From the NCBI GenBank assembly GCA_021769525.1, contig JAETSQ010000004.1:42873-106872 (forward strand): a DNA stretch of 64,000 nt. The letters are read 5' to 3'. This stretch comes from Oscillospiraceae bacterium. GTDB lineage: Bacteria > Bacillota > Clostridia > Oscillospirales > Ruminococcaceae. Positions 27,019 through 36,973 of this stretch are shown piece after piece. A model generated the notes under the pieces. The model was not told where the DNA came from, searched no databases, and saw nothing but the letters and a program-made list of their open reading frames with translations. Position numbers and translations under genes: made by a program. Each line of letters starts with the position of its first letter. Within the stretch, counting starts at the first letter, position 1.

Positions 27019-27503
27019 CGGTCTTCCTCCTCCAGCAGGCGGGCGACGGGCAGCAGCCCCGCCAGGTCCTCTTCCGTAAAGCGGCCGGGAAGGGGGCTGT
27101 CCAGGTCCAGCACCCCCGCCGTCTCCCCGCCGGGGGCGAAGAAGGGGATCACCAGCTCGGAGCGGGAGGCCCCGTCGCAGGGGATGTGCCCCGGAAAGGC
27201 GTGAACATCGGGGACCACCTGGGGCTTTTTCTCTTCCGCCGCCCTGCCGCAGACCCCCTTCCCCCACCCGATGCGGACACAGGCGGGCTTGCCCTGGAAG
27301 GGGCCCAGCACCAGCTCCTCCCCCATCCGGCGGTAAAAGCCCGCCCAGTTTATCTCCGGCAGGGCCTGCCAAAGGAGGGCGGAAAGGTTCGCCATCCGGG
27401 CGATGGGATCCCCCTCCCCCTCCACCAGGGCGGCGGCCTGCTCCGCCAGCAGGGGGTACAGCCGGGCCTTCTCCGTGGGCCATGCAAACTCTTGGTACAT
27501 CAT
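27015..27503 (-). CDS. GAF domain protein, free methionine-(R)-sulfoxide reductase-like
   Basis: INWAGFYRRMGEELVLGPFQGKPACVRIGWGKGVCGRAAEEKKPQVVPDVHAFPGHIPCDGASRSELVIPFF: fRMsr conserved cysteines. Confidence 0.88.
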   Translation of the reverse strand: MMYQEFAWPTEKARLYPLLAEQAAALVEGEGDPIARMANLSALLWQALPEINWAGFYRRMGEELVLGPFQGKPACVRIGWGKGVCGRAAEEKKPQVVPDVHAFPGHIPCDGASRSELVIPFFAPGGETAGVLDLDSPLPGRFTEEDLAGLLPVARLLEEEDR

Positions 27504-28201
27504 CGATCCTCCTGGGGGAGCCTGTCCAAAAACCGCTCCACCGCTTTGTTGAAAAGGCCGCTCCGCTTGGCGGCGATGAAATGGTCCCCTTCCACAAGAG
27601 CCAGGCGGCTGCCGGGGATGCTCCGGTGGATGAGCCGGGTGTGGCTTTCCGAGATCATGTCCCGCGTCCCGGCGATGACCAGGGTGGGCACCCGGATGGC
27701 GGCCAGGGCGGCGGGATGGATGTCCGGCTGCTCCACCATCAGGGCCAGCAGCTCCCGCTTGGGGATGGCGCCGGGGTCCAGGCGGGCCAGAAGGGAAGCG
27801 GCGTGATAGCCCAGGATAATGGGGAGCTGCACCCGCCGCTTCACCCCGGCGGGGGAAAGATCAGCCCCGTTGAGGATGAGGCTGTGCAGCCGCTCCGGAT
27901 ACTCCAGGGCAAAGGTGAGGGCGGTGTTCCCCCCGTCGCTGAACCCCAGCAGATGCACCCGGTCCAGCCCCCGCCGGTCCAGGAAGTCCCGCAGGTCCTC
28001 GGCGAAGGTCCCGAAGGTAAAGGGGGCGGTCCCCCTGGGCGACCGGCCGTGGCCGCGGGTGTCCACCGCCATCACCCGGTATTTTTTGGAAAAATATTCC
28101 ATCTGGTGCCGGAAATAGGAGCCGTCCTCCCCGTTGCCATGGAGGAGCACCAGCGGTTCCCCGCTGCCACGTTCCTCCCAGTGCAGCCGGATGCCATCCA
28201 T
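27500..28201 (-). CDS. Alpha/beta hydrolase
   Basis: LVLLHGNGEDGSYF...VMAVDTRGHGRSP...HLLGFSDGGNTALTFA (GFSDG elbow). Confidence 0.9.
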   Translation of the reverse strand: MDGIRLHWEERGSGEPLVLLHGNGEDGSYFRHQMEYFSKKYRVMAVDTRGHGRSPRGTAPFTFGTFAEDLRDFLDRRGLDRVHLLGFSDGGNTALTFALEYPERLHSLILNGADLSPAGVKRRVQLPIILGYHAASLLARLDPGAIPKRELLALMVEQPDIHPAALAAIRVPTLVIAGTRDMISESHTRLIHRSIPGSRLALVEGDHFIAAKRSGLFNKAVERFLDRLPQEDR

Positions 28202-28203
28202 CT

Positions 28204-28554
28204 TTACTCATCCTCCCATGCCGCCGCCAGCGCCGCCTGTTCCTCCTCGGAGGGGCGCCAGCCGTATTTTTGCAGGTCCACCGTTTCCTCCGGGCTCACC
28301 GCCACCCCCTCCGCCTCCAGGGCCAGCCGCTGGTGGTCGGGGGTCAGGAAGGCCCTCGCCCCGCTGAGGAAGCCCTGGCGGTCCACCACCCGGTGGGCCG
28401 GGACCTCCCCGCAGGCGCCCCGCCCCAGCACCGTCCCCACCTGCCGGGGCCGCCGGGGAAAGCCGCAGAGAAGGGCGACCTGGCCGTAGGTGGCCACCCG
28501 GCCGGGGGGTATGGCGCGGCAGACGATGCCCACCCGCCGGGCGAACTCCCTCAT
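28204..28554 (-). CDS. Alkyltransferase-like (ATL) protein, MGMT DNA-binding-domain family
   Basis: IPPGRVATYGQVALLCGFPRRPRQVGTVLGRGACGEVPAHRVVDRQG: PAHR in place of the PCHR active site. Confidence 0.85.
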   Translation of the reverse strand: MREFARRVGIVCRAIPPGRVATYGQVALLCGFPRRPRQVGTVLGRGACGEVPAHRVVDRQGFLSGARAFLTPDHQRLALEAEGVAVSPEETVDLQKYGWRPSEEEQAALAAAWEDE

Positions 28555-28566
28555 GACCGCACCTCC

Positions 28567-29310
28567 CTATCCTCCAAAAACCGCCATCCGGACCGCCCAC
28601 AGCAGCAGGATGTGGGCCGGATAGAACCCGTAGAAGAACCATTTGCCCCCCAGGTGCCCCCGCCGGCCGTTATAACGCCGGATGGGGACAAAGGCCAGGG
28701 GCGCGGTGACCTCCCAGCAGAGGGCCAGGCACCCGGCAGCGGTGCGGGCGGGCTCCCGGTCCCGGAGGACATAAAGGAGCAGGATGAACGCCACCCCAAA
28801 GGCTCCGTAATCGGTGCGCAGAAGCTGCGCCAGGAGAGCGCAGCCCACCGCCGCCCCCAGGGCCAGGAGGGCGCTTTTGGGCAGCAGATACCGCACCGCC
28901 GCCATCGCCAGCAGCCCCAGGAGCAGGGTGAAGTAGACGTTCTGGCTGCCGGGGTCGAACCAGCCCTCGTAGAAGGCCAGGTCGTAAGGGACCTCGGAAA
29001 GGAGGGCGAAGGCCGCCATCCGGCCCATGTACCGCCGGAGGCTCCGGGTGTGGAGGAACCCCTCCACCAGCAGGAAGCAGAAGATGGGGAAGGCGACGCG
29101 GCCGATGAGCCGGAGGAGTATGTCCACATTCCGGCACAGGGCCAGGGCCGGGGAGTTGAAGAAGGGGTCGATCTCCTCCCCCGCCCCCAGGGCGGCCCAG
29201 ACCACCGGGGATTCCAGGATGGCCGCCCCGATGTGGTCCAGAAACATCGTGGTGATGGCGATGACCTTCAGGGCGCTGCCGCTGAGGCCCTCTGCCCTGC
29301 CGGGCCCCAC
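28567..29310 (-). CDS. TraX family membrane protein
   Basis: LKVIAITTMFLDHIGAAIL...LLRLIGRVAFPIFCFLLVEGFLHTRSLRRYMGRMAAFALLSEVPYDLAFY: TraX/acyltransferase-like TM pattern. Confidence 0.88.
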   Translation of the reverse strand: MGPGRAEGLSGSALKVIAITTMFLDHIGAAILESPVVWAALGAGEEIDPFFNSPALALCRNVDILLRLIGRVAFPIFCFLLVEGFLHTRSLRRYMGRMAAFALLSEVPYDLAFYEGWFDPGSQNVYFTLLLGLLAMAAVRYLLPKSALLALGAAVGCALLAQLLRTDYGAFGVAFILLLYVLRDREPARTAAGCLALCWEVTAPLAFVPIRRYNGRRGHLGGKWFFYGFYPAHILLLWAVRMAVFGG

Positions 29311-31481
29311 TAGTTCACCCCTTTCATGGTGAGGGAGATGCGCTTCCTCTTGGCATCCACCTCCAGCACCTTCACCTTCACCACATCCCCCACCTTCACC
29401 ACCTGGCTGGGGTGCTTTACGAATTTATCCGCCAGCTGGCTGATGTGCACCAGGCCGTCCTCGTGGACGCCGATGTCCACAAAGGCCCCGAAGTCCAGGA
29501 CATTGCGCACCGTCCCGGTGAGGACCATCTCCGGCACCAGGTCCTTCAGCTCCATCACGTCGGTGCGCAGCAGGGGCGGCGGCAGCTCCTCCCGCGGGTC
29601 CCGGCCGGGCTTCATCAGCTCGTCGATGATGTCCCGGATGGTGGGCTCCCCCACCCCCAGACGCCGGGCCAGGGCGGGGATGCCCTTCCCCTCCGCCTGG
29701 GCGGGCAGCTCCCGGATGGCCGGGGTCCCCACGTCCGCAAGGCTCCAGCCGCATTCCTCCAGCAGGGCCTTGGCCGCGGGGTAGCTCTCCGGGTGGACGG
29801 CGGTGGCATCCAGGGGGTCCTTCGCCCCTGGGATGCGCAGGAACCCCGCGCACTGCTCGTAGGTCTTCTTCCCCAGCTTGGGCACCTTCAGGAGCTGGCT
29901 GCGGGCGGTAAAGCCGCCGTTTTCCTCCCGGTAGGCCACGATGTTCTTCGCCACCGCGGCGCTGAGGCCCGCCACATGGCCCAAGAGGGAGCCGCTGGCG
30001 GTGTTCAGGTCCACCCCTACCGAGTTGACACAGCTTTCCACCACCCCGCCCAGGGCAGTCTCCAGCCGGGCGGGGGGCATATCGTGCTGGTACTGCCCCA
30101 CCCCGATGGCCTTGGGGTCGATCTTCACCAGCTCCGCCAGGGGGTCCTGGAGCCGCCGGGCGATGGAGACGGCGCTGCGCAGATTCACGTCAAACTGGGG
30201 AAATTCCTCGCTGGCCAGCTTGCTGGCGGAGTAGACCGAGGCCCCCGCCTCGCTCACCACCATATAGGAGAGGGCGGGCCGATGGTCCGGCCCCAGCTCC
30301 CGGATGAGGTCCGCCACCAGCCGCTCCGATTCCCGGCTGGCAGTGCCGTTGCCGATGGAGATGACGGTGACCTTGTGCTTCCGGATAAGGGCGGTGAGTT
30401 TCCGCTTGGCCTCCTCCACCCGGTTGTAGGGCTGGGTGGGGTAGATGACGGCGGTATCCAGCACCTTCCCCGTTCCGTCCACCACCGCCAGCTTGCAGCC
30501 GTTGCGGTAGCCGGGGTCCAGCCCCAGCACCACCCGGTCCTTCACCGGGGGCTGCATCAGCAGGTGATGGAGATTCTCCCCGAAGACCTTGATGGCCTGC
30601 TCGCTGGCGGCCTCAAAGAGGGTGGAAAAGGTCTCGTTTTCCATGGAAGGGGCGATGAGGCGCTTCCAGCTGTCCCGGACCGCCTCCTCCACCGCCCTGG
30701 CGCAGGGGTTCTTCGCCTTTACCACCCGGCGGCAGATGAGCCCCTCCGCCCGCTCCTCCGGGAGCTGGATGGCGGCCTTTAAGGCCCCCTCCTTCACCCC
30801 GCGGCTGATGGCCAGCACCCGGTGGGAGGCGATGCGTCCCACCGCCTCGGAGAAATCGGCGTACATGGCGTAGGGGCCCTTTTCCGCCTCCCCCTCCTTC
30901 TGGGCGGAGGCGGAGACCACCAGGCCCTCCGCCCGGATGAGCCGCCGCAGCTCTCCCCGGATGTCCGCATCGTCGGAGATGTCCTCCGCGATGATGTCCA
31001 GCGCCCCCTGGAGGGCGGCCTCCGGAGTCTCCACCCCCTTCTCGGCGTCCACATAGTCCCCGGCCATCACCAGGGGATCCGCCAGGGTGCTCTGGGCCCG
31101 GATAGCGGCGGCCAGGGGCTCCAGTCCCCGCTCCCTGGCCACGCCGGCCCTGGTGCGGCGCTTCTGCTTATAGGGGCGGTAAAGGTCCTCCACCACCGCC
31201 AGGGTCCGGGCGGCGGCGATAGAAGCCTCCAGCTCCGGGGTCAGCTTCCCCTGCTCCCCGATGGCGGAGAGCACCTCCTCCTTGCGCTTTTCCAGGTTTC
31301 GCAGGTACCGCAGGCGGTCATCCAGCTCCCGCAGGGCGGTATCCTCCATGCTGCCGGTGGCCTCCTTGCGGTACCGGGCGATGAAGGGGATGGTGTTCCC
31401 CTCGTCGATGAGCTTTACCACCGCCGCCACCTTGTCCTCCCGGAGGTCCAGCTCCCCCGCCAGCTGCTTTATGAGATCCAT
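29310..31481 (-). CDS. tex: RNA-binding transcriptional accessory protein Tex
   Basis: FIARYRKEATGSMEDTALRELDDRL...RVVLGLDPGYRNGCKLAVVD...VESCVNSVGVDLNTASGSLLGHVAGL; C-terminal S1 domain LTGTVRNVLDFGAFVDIGVHEDGLVHISQLAD. Confidence 0.97.
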   Translation of the reverse strand: MDLIKQLAGELDLREDKVAAVVKLIDEGNTIPFIARYRKEATGSMEDTALRELDDRLRYLRNLEKRKEEVLSAIGEQGKLTPELEASIAAARTLAVVEDLYRPYKQKRRTRAGVARERGLEPLAAAIRAQSTLADPLVMAGDYVDAEKGVETPEAALQGALDIIAEDISDDADIRGELRRLIRAEGLVVSASAQKEGEAEKGPYAMYADFSEAVGRIASHRVLAISRGVKEGALKAAIQLPEERAEGLICRRVVKAKNPCARAVEEAVRDSWKRLIAPSMENETFSTLFEAASEQAIKVFGENLHHLLMQPPVKDRVVLGLDPGYRNGCKLAVVDGTGKVLDTAVIYPTQPYNRVEEAKRKLTALIRKHKVTVISIGNGTASRESERLVADLIRELGPDHRPALSYMVVSEAGASVYSASKLASEEFPQFDVNLRSAVSIARRLQDPLAELVKIDPKAIGVGQYQHDMPPARLETALGGVVESCVNSVGVDLNTASGSLLGHVAGLSAAVAKNIVAYREENGGFTARSQLLKVPKLGKKTYEQCAGFLRIPGAKDPLDATAVHPESYPAAKALLEECGWSLADVGTPAIRELPAQAEGKGIPALARRLGVGEPTIRDIIDELMKPGRDPREELPPPLLRTDVMELKDLVPEMVLTGTVRNVLDFGAFVDIGVHEDGLVHISQLADKFVKHPSQVVKVGDVVKVKVLEVDAKRKRISLTMKGVN

Positions 31482-31508
31482 ACTGCTTTCTCCCTTTTCC
31501 TTGCGGCA

Positions 31509-31562
31509 CCCAAAAAACGGCGGGACCGGAAGGGAGGGTCCCTCTCCGGCTCCTGCCGTTCC
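31509..31562 (-). terminator. Terminator of the bactofilin gene
   Basis: Minus strand cggcaggagccggagagggaccctcccttccggtcccgccgttttttgg. Confidence 0.65.
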
Positions 31563-31585
31563 ATGGCGCGTTTATTTTATGGATT

Positions 31586-32182
31586 TTACGCTCTCTTCAT
31601 CTCCACCCGGCCGTTGATCTGAGCACCCAGGGTGGTGGTGATGTCCTTTGTGGAAATATCGCCGGTGACGATGCTCTTTGCCCCCAGGCTCAGGTTGCCG
31701 GCGCAGTTCAGGTTGCCGGTGATGGCCCCTTCCAGAGTCATCTCGGCGGCGTCCATGTCGCCTTCCACCGCGGAGCCCACCTGGAGCACCAGGTCGGTGC
31801 TGGAGGAGACGTTGCCCCGGATCTTGCCGCCGGTGGTCACCAGGATGCCCTTGCCAACGATGTTTCCGATGATCTCCCCCTGGATGCAGATCTTGCTCTC
31901 GCAGTTCACGTTGCCCTGCACCACGCCAGCCACGGTGATGGGGCCCTTGGCGGTGAGGTCACCGGTGATCAGCGCGGCCTTGCCGATGACGGTAGACTGC
32001 TCCTGTACTTCCCGCTTGGCGGCCTTTTCTTCATCGGTATCCCAGACATCTTCCTTAACAGGGACCACAGCCTCGCCGCCCATGGAGTCCTCCGCTTCGG
32101 TGACCGGGTCCATCATGTCCTCATCGTTATCTCCCACCTGGATGATGCCGCCCAGATTTCGGTTCTTCTTGAACATAGCCAT
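31586..32182 (-). CDS. Bactofilin (polymer-forming cytoskeletal protein)
   Basis: STVIGKAALITGDLTAKGPITVAGVVQGNVNCESKICIQGEIIGNIVGKGILVTTGGKIRGNVSSSTDLVLQVGSAVEGDM: regular beta-helix repeats. Confidence 0.9.
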   Translation of the reverse strand: MAMFKKNRNLGGIIQVGDNDEDMMDPVTEAEDSMGGEAVVPVKEDVWDTDEEKAAKREVQEQSTVIGKAALITGDLTAKGPITVAGVVQGNVNCESKICIQGEIIGNIVGKGILVTTGGKIRGNVSSSTDLVLQVGSAVEGDMDAAEMTLEGAITGNLNCAGNLSLGAKSIVTGDISTKDITTTLGAQINGRVEMKRA

Positions 32183-32370
32183 AGCAATTGCTCCTTTCTG
32201 GAATTTCTCCATACAAGACTAGTATAAGTTTTAAGAGCCTGCTTGTCAAGAAAAACCAGCAAAATGAGAAGGGATTTCCACCTGGTTTGCAGGTTTTTTT
32301 GGGCGAAAGAAGGGGCTTTTTGACCTTTGCTGCCTTGGGGGCGCACAGACCCCTCCCGGACGCTCGTTCC

Positions 32371-32973
32371 CTATGGCACCCTCCCCAGGGCGTGTTCCAG
32401 GAAGATCTTTGTTCCGATGAGGATCAGCACCAGCCCTCCCGCCAGCTGTGCCCGTCCCCCCAGGGCCGGACCAAAGGCCCGCCCCAAACGGACCCCCAGC
32501 AGGGTGCAGCAGAAGGTCACCGCCGCGATGAAGCCGGCGGCAGAGAGGATGGGGGTCCCCAGGGCGGCCAGGCTCACCCCCACCGCCAGGGCATCGATGC
32601 TGGTGGCCACCCCCTGGAGAAAAAGCCCCCGCCAGGTGAAGCGCACCGCTTCTCCCGCCCCTTCCCCCCCGCCGGAGAGGCTCTCCCAAACCATCCTCCC
32701 CCCCAGGTAGCCCAGCAGCAGAAGGGCGATAACGTGATCCATATGGGCCATATACCGGATAAAACAGCTGCCCGCCAGATACCCCAGCAGGGGCATCAGC
32801 CCCTGGAAGCCCCCGAAGACGGCGGCGGTGGCCAGTATCCGGGGCGGAGCATACCCTTGGCAGCACACCCCGTTGGCCGCCGCCACAGCGCAGGCATCCA
32901 TCGAAAGTCCCACCGCCAGCAGAAACAGCTCCCCAAGCCTCACCTCAGCGCCCCCTTCCGGTCCCGGTTTCAC
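32371..32973 (-). CDS. mntP: Manganese efflux pump MntP family
   Basis: LFLLAVGLSMDACAVAAANGVC...GFQGLMPLLGYLAGSCF...GVATSIDALAVGVSLAAL. Confidence 0.9.
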   Translation of the reverse strand: MKPGPEGGAEVRLGELFLLAVGLSMDACAVAAANGVCCQGYAPPRILATAAVFGGFQGLMPLLGYLAGSCFIRYMAHMDHVIALLLLGYLGGRMVWESLSGGGEGAGEAVRFTWRGLFLQGVATSIDALAVGVSLAALGTPILSAAGFIAAVTFCCTLLGVRLGRAFGPALGGRAQLAGGLVLILIGTKIFLEHALGRVP

Positions 32974-33155
32974 TGTATTATATCAAAAACAGGGGCGGCA
33001 AATACCTGAAACGCCTCCGGATAAACGGGCATTCACCGGTAATTTACAATTTATTCACGCTTTTTAGGGCTTCGTGATGTAAAATTACTGTATTATAGAC
33101 AAAGGATAGAGGTTGTCCCCCGCGGCATCCTGCGGGGCTTTTGCCAAGGAGGAGC

Positions 33156-34073
33156 GTGGGGGTCCTGTTCGGATACATTAAGCCCCTGGAAGGGCAGCTG
33201 CGGGTCTGCGAGCTGGAGACCTACAAAGCGGTGTACTGCGGCCTCTGCCGCCAGCTGGGGCGGTCCTTCGGGCTGCCGGCCCGGTTTACCCTCAGCTACG
33301 ACGCCTCCTTCCTGGCCCTGCTGGGGCTGGCTCTGGCGGAGGAAACGCCGGCCATCGCCCCTGGGCGCTGCCCCTTCAATCCCCTGCGGCGGATGCCGGT
33401 CTGCCGGGAGGACCCGGCCCTGGCCTTCGCCGCCGACACCGCCATCCTGCTCCTGTACTGGAAGCTCCGGGACAATCTGGCCGACGAGGGCCCCGGCAGG
33501 CGGCTGCTGGCCCGGAGCGGGCTGCTCCTTTGGGGCAGGGCATACCGGAGGACCGCCGCCCGCCGACCGGAGCTGGATGAAGCCTTCCGGCGGATGACCG
33601 CGGAACAGCAGGAGCTGGAGGCGCAGGGCTGCCGCAACCCGGACGAGGCCGCCCAGCCCACCGCCCAGGCGCTCTCCGCCGTGTTCTCCGCCCTCTCGGA
33701 GGACGCGGCGCAGCGGCGGGTCCTCTCCCGGCTGGGGTATCTGCTGGGGCGCTTCGTCTACCTGGCGGACGCCCTGGAGGACCTCCCGGCGGACCAAAAG
33801 GAGGGGCGGTACAACCCCTTCCTCCGGGCCGAAGGGCCGGAGGGCCCGATCCCTTTGGCCCGGCTCCGGCAGCAGTGCCGCGGCTCCCTTTACCTCACCA
33901 TCGGGGAGGTGGAGCGGACCTGGCAGCTCCTGCGGGTGCGGCACCTCGCCCCCATCCTGGAAAATATCCTCACCCTGGGGCTCATGGCCCAGGCCGACCG
34001 ACTGGCGGAGAAAGGAGCGGAAGAAAATGACGGACCCTTACCAGGTGCTGGGAGTCTCCCCCAGCGCCACTGA
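33156..34073 (+). CDS. DUF5685 family protein
   Basis: [63 protein letters not shown] start behind AAGGAGGAG. Confidence 0.75.
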   Translation: MGVLFGYIKPLEGQLRVCELETYKAVYCGLCRQLGRSFGLPARFTLSYDASFLALLGLALAEETPAIAPGRCPFNPLRRMPVCREDPALAFAADTAILLLYWKLRDNLADEGPGRRLLARSGLLLWGRAYRRTAARRPELDEAFRRMTAEQQELEAQGCRNPDEAAQPTAQALSAVFSALSEDAAQRRVLSRLGYLLGRFVYLADALEDLPADQKEGRYNPFLRAEGPEGPIPLARLRQQCRGSLYLTIGEVERTWQLLRVRHLAPILENILTLGLMAQADRLAEKGAEENDGPLPGAGSLPQRH

Positions 34074-34629
34074 TGATGAGATCAAGACCGCCTACCGCCA
34101 GCTGGCCCGGAAATACCACCCGGACAACTATGTGGACAACCCCCTGGCGGACCTCGCCACCGAGAAGATGAAGGAGATCAACGAGGCCTACGACGAGATC
34201 CAGCGGCGCAGGCGGGGAGGCGGGCAGAGCGCCTCCGGCTCCTACACCCAGTACGGGCGGCAGGACTACAGTGCTGCCCAGCCCTCCCAGCTGGATGACA
34301 TCCGGCGGCTCATCCAGAACGGCCGCCTCCTGGAGGCGGAGGAGCTGCTGGAGGGCATCCCCCAGCCCCGGCGGGACGGGGAATGGAACTACCTGATGGG
34401 GACCATTTATTACTCCAAGGGGTGGCTGGACACCGCCCTCAACTACTACACCGCCGCCTGCCGCCTGAGCCCCAACAACCTGGAGTACCGGGCCGCCTAC
34501 CAGCGGCTGATGCAGCAGCGGCAGTACGGCGCCTACACCACCAGCTCCACCACCTGCGACTGCTGCCAGACCTGCGCCACCCTTTACTGCTGCTCCTCCT
34601 GCTGCAACTGCATGGGCAGCGGGTGCTAG
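34027..34629 (+). CDS. J-domain (DnaJ-like) protein with Cys-rich C-terminus
   Basis: [33 protein letters not shown] (HPD motif); tail [26 protein letters not shown]. Confidence 0.9.
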   Translation: MTDPYQVLGVSPSATDDEIKTAYRQLARKYHPDNYVDNPLADLATEKMKEINEAYDEIQRRRRGGGQSASGSYTQYGRQDYSAAQPSQLDDIRRLIQNGRLLEAEELLEGIPQPRRDGEWNYLMGTIYYSKGWLDTALNYYTAACRLSPNNLEYRAAYQRLMQQRQYGAYTTSSTTCDCCQTCATLYCCSSCCNCMGSGC

Positions 34630-34655
34630 CAGGGGCTTCGCCCCCTGCACCCCCA

Positions 34656-34689
34656 CTTCTTTTTCTTCTTGCGAAAGAAGAAAAAGAAG
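34656..34689. repeat. Family A purine/pyrimidine hairpin repeat, copy 1
   Basis: cttctttttcttctt-gcga-aagaagaaaaagaag, followed by caaaaagaagaacgg. Confidence 0.75.
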
Positions 34690-34791
34690 CAAAAAGAAGA
34701 ACGGCCAAAGTATTTACAACACAGTGGATTGATTTAAAATCCGCGCCATCCGGATATTCCTTTTTTCAACTTCATCGATTTAGGAGGCTCT

Positions 34792-35346
34792 GTGACCATG
34801 AAGCATAAAAGCTCCCAGGTAGCCATCGGGGGGATGGCCTCCGGCCTCTGCCTGCTGCTGATGTTCCTCACCGGGATGATCCCCTTCTCCGAATACGCCT
34901 GTCCCACCTTCGCGGGGCTGGTGCTCATCGCCGTGGCGGAGGAGATGGGGCGCAAGACCGCCTTCATCGTCTACGGGGCCACCTCCCTGTTGAGCCTGCT
35001 GCTGGCCCCCAGCAAGGAGGCCGCCATCCTCTTCGTCTTCTTCTTCGGCTACTACCCGGTGCTGCGCACCGTCCTGGAGCAGCGCATCGGGGCAAAGCCC
35101 ATCCGCTTTGGGGCAAAGCTCCTGCTCTTCAACGTGATGATCGTGCTGGGGTATCTGGTGGTGATAAACGTTCTGGGCATCCCGGACATCCTGGAGGAAT
35201 TTGGCAGCTTCGGGAAGTATTCGGCTCTGGTGCTGCTGCTCTTCGGCAACGTCTTCTTTGTGGTGTACGACTACACGGTGGGGAACCTCACCGAGGTGTA
35301 CCGGGACTACTTCGCCCCCAAGTTCCTGCGCCGGGGGCGGCGGTGA
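34792..35346 (+). CDS. Integral membrane protein of unknown function
   Basis: Multiple TM segments: MASGLCLLLMFLTGMIPFSEYACPTFAGLVLIAV...AILFVFFFGYYPVL...LLLFGNVFFVVYDYTV. Confidence 0.75.
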   Translation: MTMKHKSSQVAIGGMASGLCLLLMFLTGMIPFSEYACPTFAGLVLIAVAEEMGRKTAFIVYGATSLLSLLLAPSKEAAILFVFFFGYYPVLRTVLEQRIGAKPIRFGAKLLLFNVMIVLGYLVVINVLGIPDILEEFGSFGKYSALVLLLFGNVFFVVYDYTVGNLTEVYRDYFAPKFLRRGRR

Positions 35347-35372
35347 CCGGAACCGCACCGGTTTTAATGTGA

Positions 35373-35411
35373 CAGGATGGAACCGCTTCCCTGCGGCTCC
35401 ATCCTTCTTTT
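35373..35411 (+). terminator. Rho-independent terminator
   Basis: aggatggaaccgcttccctgcggctccatccttctttt. Confidence 0.7.
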
Positions 35412-35570
35412 CTGCCATCGGACGGGGGGCCTCTCCTCTTTCCCGGAACAATCGGGAGGAAAAGGGAGGAAACCGGAGGAAAGCGGACAAAACCCAAAAA
35501 ATTTTTCAAAAAACCCGGTTTTTCCCCGGAAAGTATTGACAAAACGCTGAAATATGATAATATTTGCATT

Positions 35571-35920
35571 GGGCAACCCCGCATGATTCCTGTTTGCGGT
35601 TTGGCACCCAAAAATCCGCCGTTTTCTGTCCGGCCCTGCCGGCAGGCGTGGCGATATTTCTGTGGTACAATCTGTGATCCTGGGAGGCAGTGACAGGGGG
35701 CTCTTTTTTTGCATCTATGGCAAAAATCAACGACAATGCGGCAAGGCAATGCCCTGGTCTGGAAGGTGTGCGGAAGCGTTTCCGCCATCCATAGCAAACC
35801 CTTTGCGGGGATGGGGCCAAAGCCAAACCGCGTGCGGGTGCCTCCCCACCGGGAGCGCCCGCATCCACGGCGCCGGGGAAGCCTCCCGGCGTACGATCCG
35901 CAAAGGGGGATGCATTATTT
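35571..35920 (+). promoter_or_regulatory. Long structured 5' leader of the potABCD operon (unidentified)
   Basis: Starts after TTGACA-like promoter at 35536; several hairpins (ttggg/cccaa enclosing ccgca/tgcgg; gcggaa/tttccgc; gcgggtgc/gcgcccgc; cgccggg/cccggcg). Confidence 0.5.
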
Positions 35921-36970
35921 ATGAACGAGAACGCCATCATCAGCCTGCGGGGCATCCGGGTGGACTACGACGGGGAGCCGGTGCTCCACGGCCTGGACCT
36001 GGACATCCTGGACAAGGAGTTCATCACCTTCCTGGGGCCCTCCGGGTGCGGCAAGACCACCACCCTGCGCATCATCGGCGGCTTCATCGAGCCGCTGATG
36101 GGGGACATCTTCTTCCAGGGGCAGCGCATCAACGGGGTGCCGCCCTACAAGCGCCAGGTGAACACCGTCTTCCAGCGGTACGCCCTCTTCCCGCACCTCA
36201 ATGTCTACGAGAACATCGAATTCGGCCTCAAGATCAGCAAACTCCCGGAAAAGGAGCGGCGCCAGCGGGTGGAGGAGGCCCTGGAGCTGGTGAACCTGCG
36301 GGGGTATGGTCTCAGAAATATCAACCAGATGTCCGGCGGGCAGCAGCAGCGGGTGGCCATCGCCCGCGCCATCGTCAACCAGCCCAAGGTGCTGCTGCTG
36401 GATGAGCCCCTGGGGGCCCTGGACCTCAAGCTCCGCAAGGAGATGCAGGTGGAATTAAAGCGCATCCAGCAGAGCCTGGAGATCACCTTCATCTATGTCA
36501 CCCACGACCAGGAGGAGGCCCTCACCATGTCCGACCGGGTGGTGGTGATGAAGGACGGGGAGATCCTCCAGACCGGTACCCCCCAGGATATTTACAACGA
36601 GCCCCAGAACGCCTTTGTGGCGGATTTCATCGGGGAGAGCAACATCATCGACGGCTTTATGCACAAGGACTACCTGGTGGAGTTTGCCAACGACCTCTTC
36701 CCCTGTGTGGACAAGGGCTTTGCCCCCATGGAGCGGGTGCAGGTAGTGGTCCGGCCGGAGGACATCCTCATCCTCCCCGCCGAAAAGGGCAAGATCTCCG
36801 GGGTGGTGGAATCGGTGATCTTCAAGGGGGTCCACTACGAGATGATGGTGGAGGCCCTGGGCTACCACTGGATGATCCACTCCACCATGAGCGTGGAGCC
36901 GGGGACGGTGATCGGGATGGACGTGGCCCCGGAGAACATCCACATCATGAAGCGGACCGAGGAGGAGTGA
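35921..36970 (+). CDS. potA: Spermidine/putrescine ABC transporter ATP-binding protein
   Basis: Walker [17 protein letters not shown], signature [17 protein letters not shown], Walker [17 protein letters not shown]-type C-terminus. Confidence 0.95.
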   Translation: MNENAIISLRGIRVDYDGEPVLHGLDLDILDKEFITFLGPSGCGKTTTLRIIGGFIEPLMGDIFFQGQRINGVPPYKRQVNTVFQRYALFPHLNVYENIEFGLKISKLPEKERRQRVEEALELVNLRGYGLRNINQMSGGQQQRVAIARAIVNQPKVLLLDEPLGALDLKLRKEMQVELKRIQQSLEITFIYVTHDQEEALTMSDRVVVMKDGEILQTGTPQDIYNEPQNAFVADFIGESNIIDGFMHKDYLVEFANDLFPCVDKGFAPMERVQVVVRPEDILILPAEKGKISGVVESVIFKGVHYEMMVEALGYHWMIHSTMSVEPGTVIGMDVAPENIHIMKRTEEE

Positions 36971-36973
36971 GCC

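Noticed and set aside
35662-36405. 247-aa plus-strand ORF over the potA leader and start
   Set aside because: Out of frame with potA and Pro/Gly/His-rich; the potA frame is clear.
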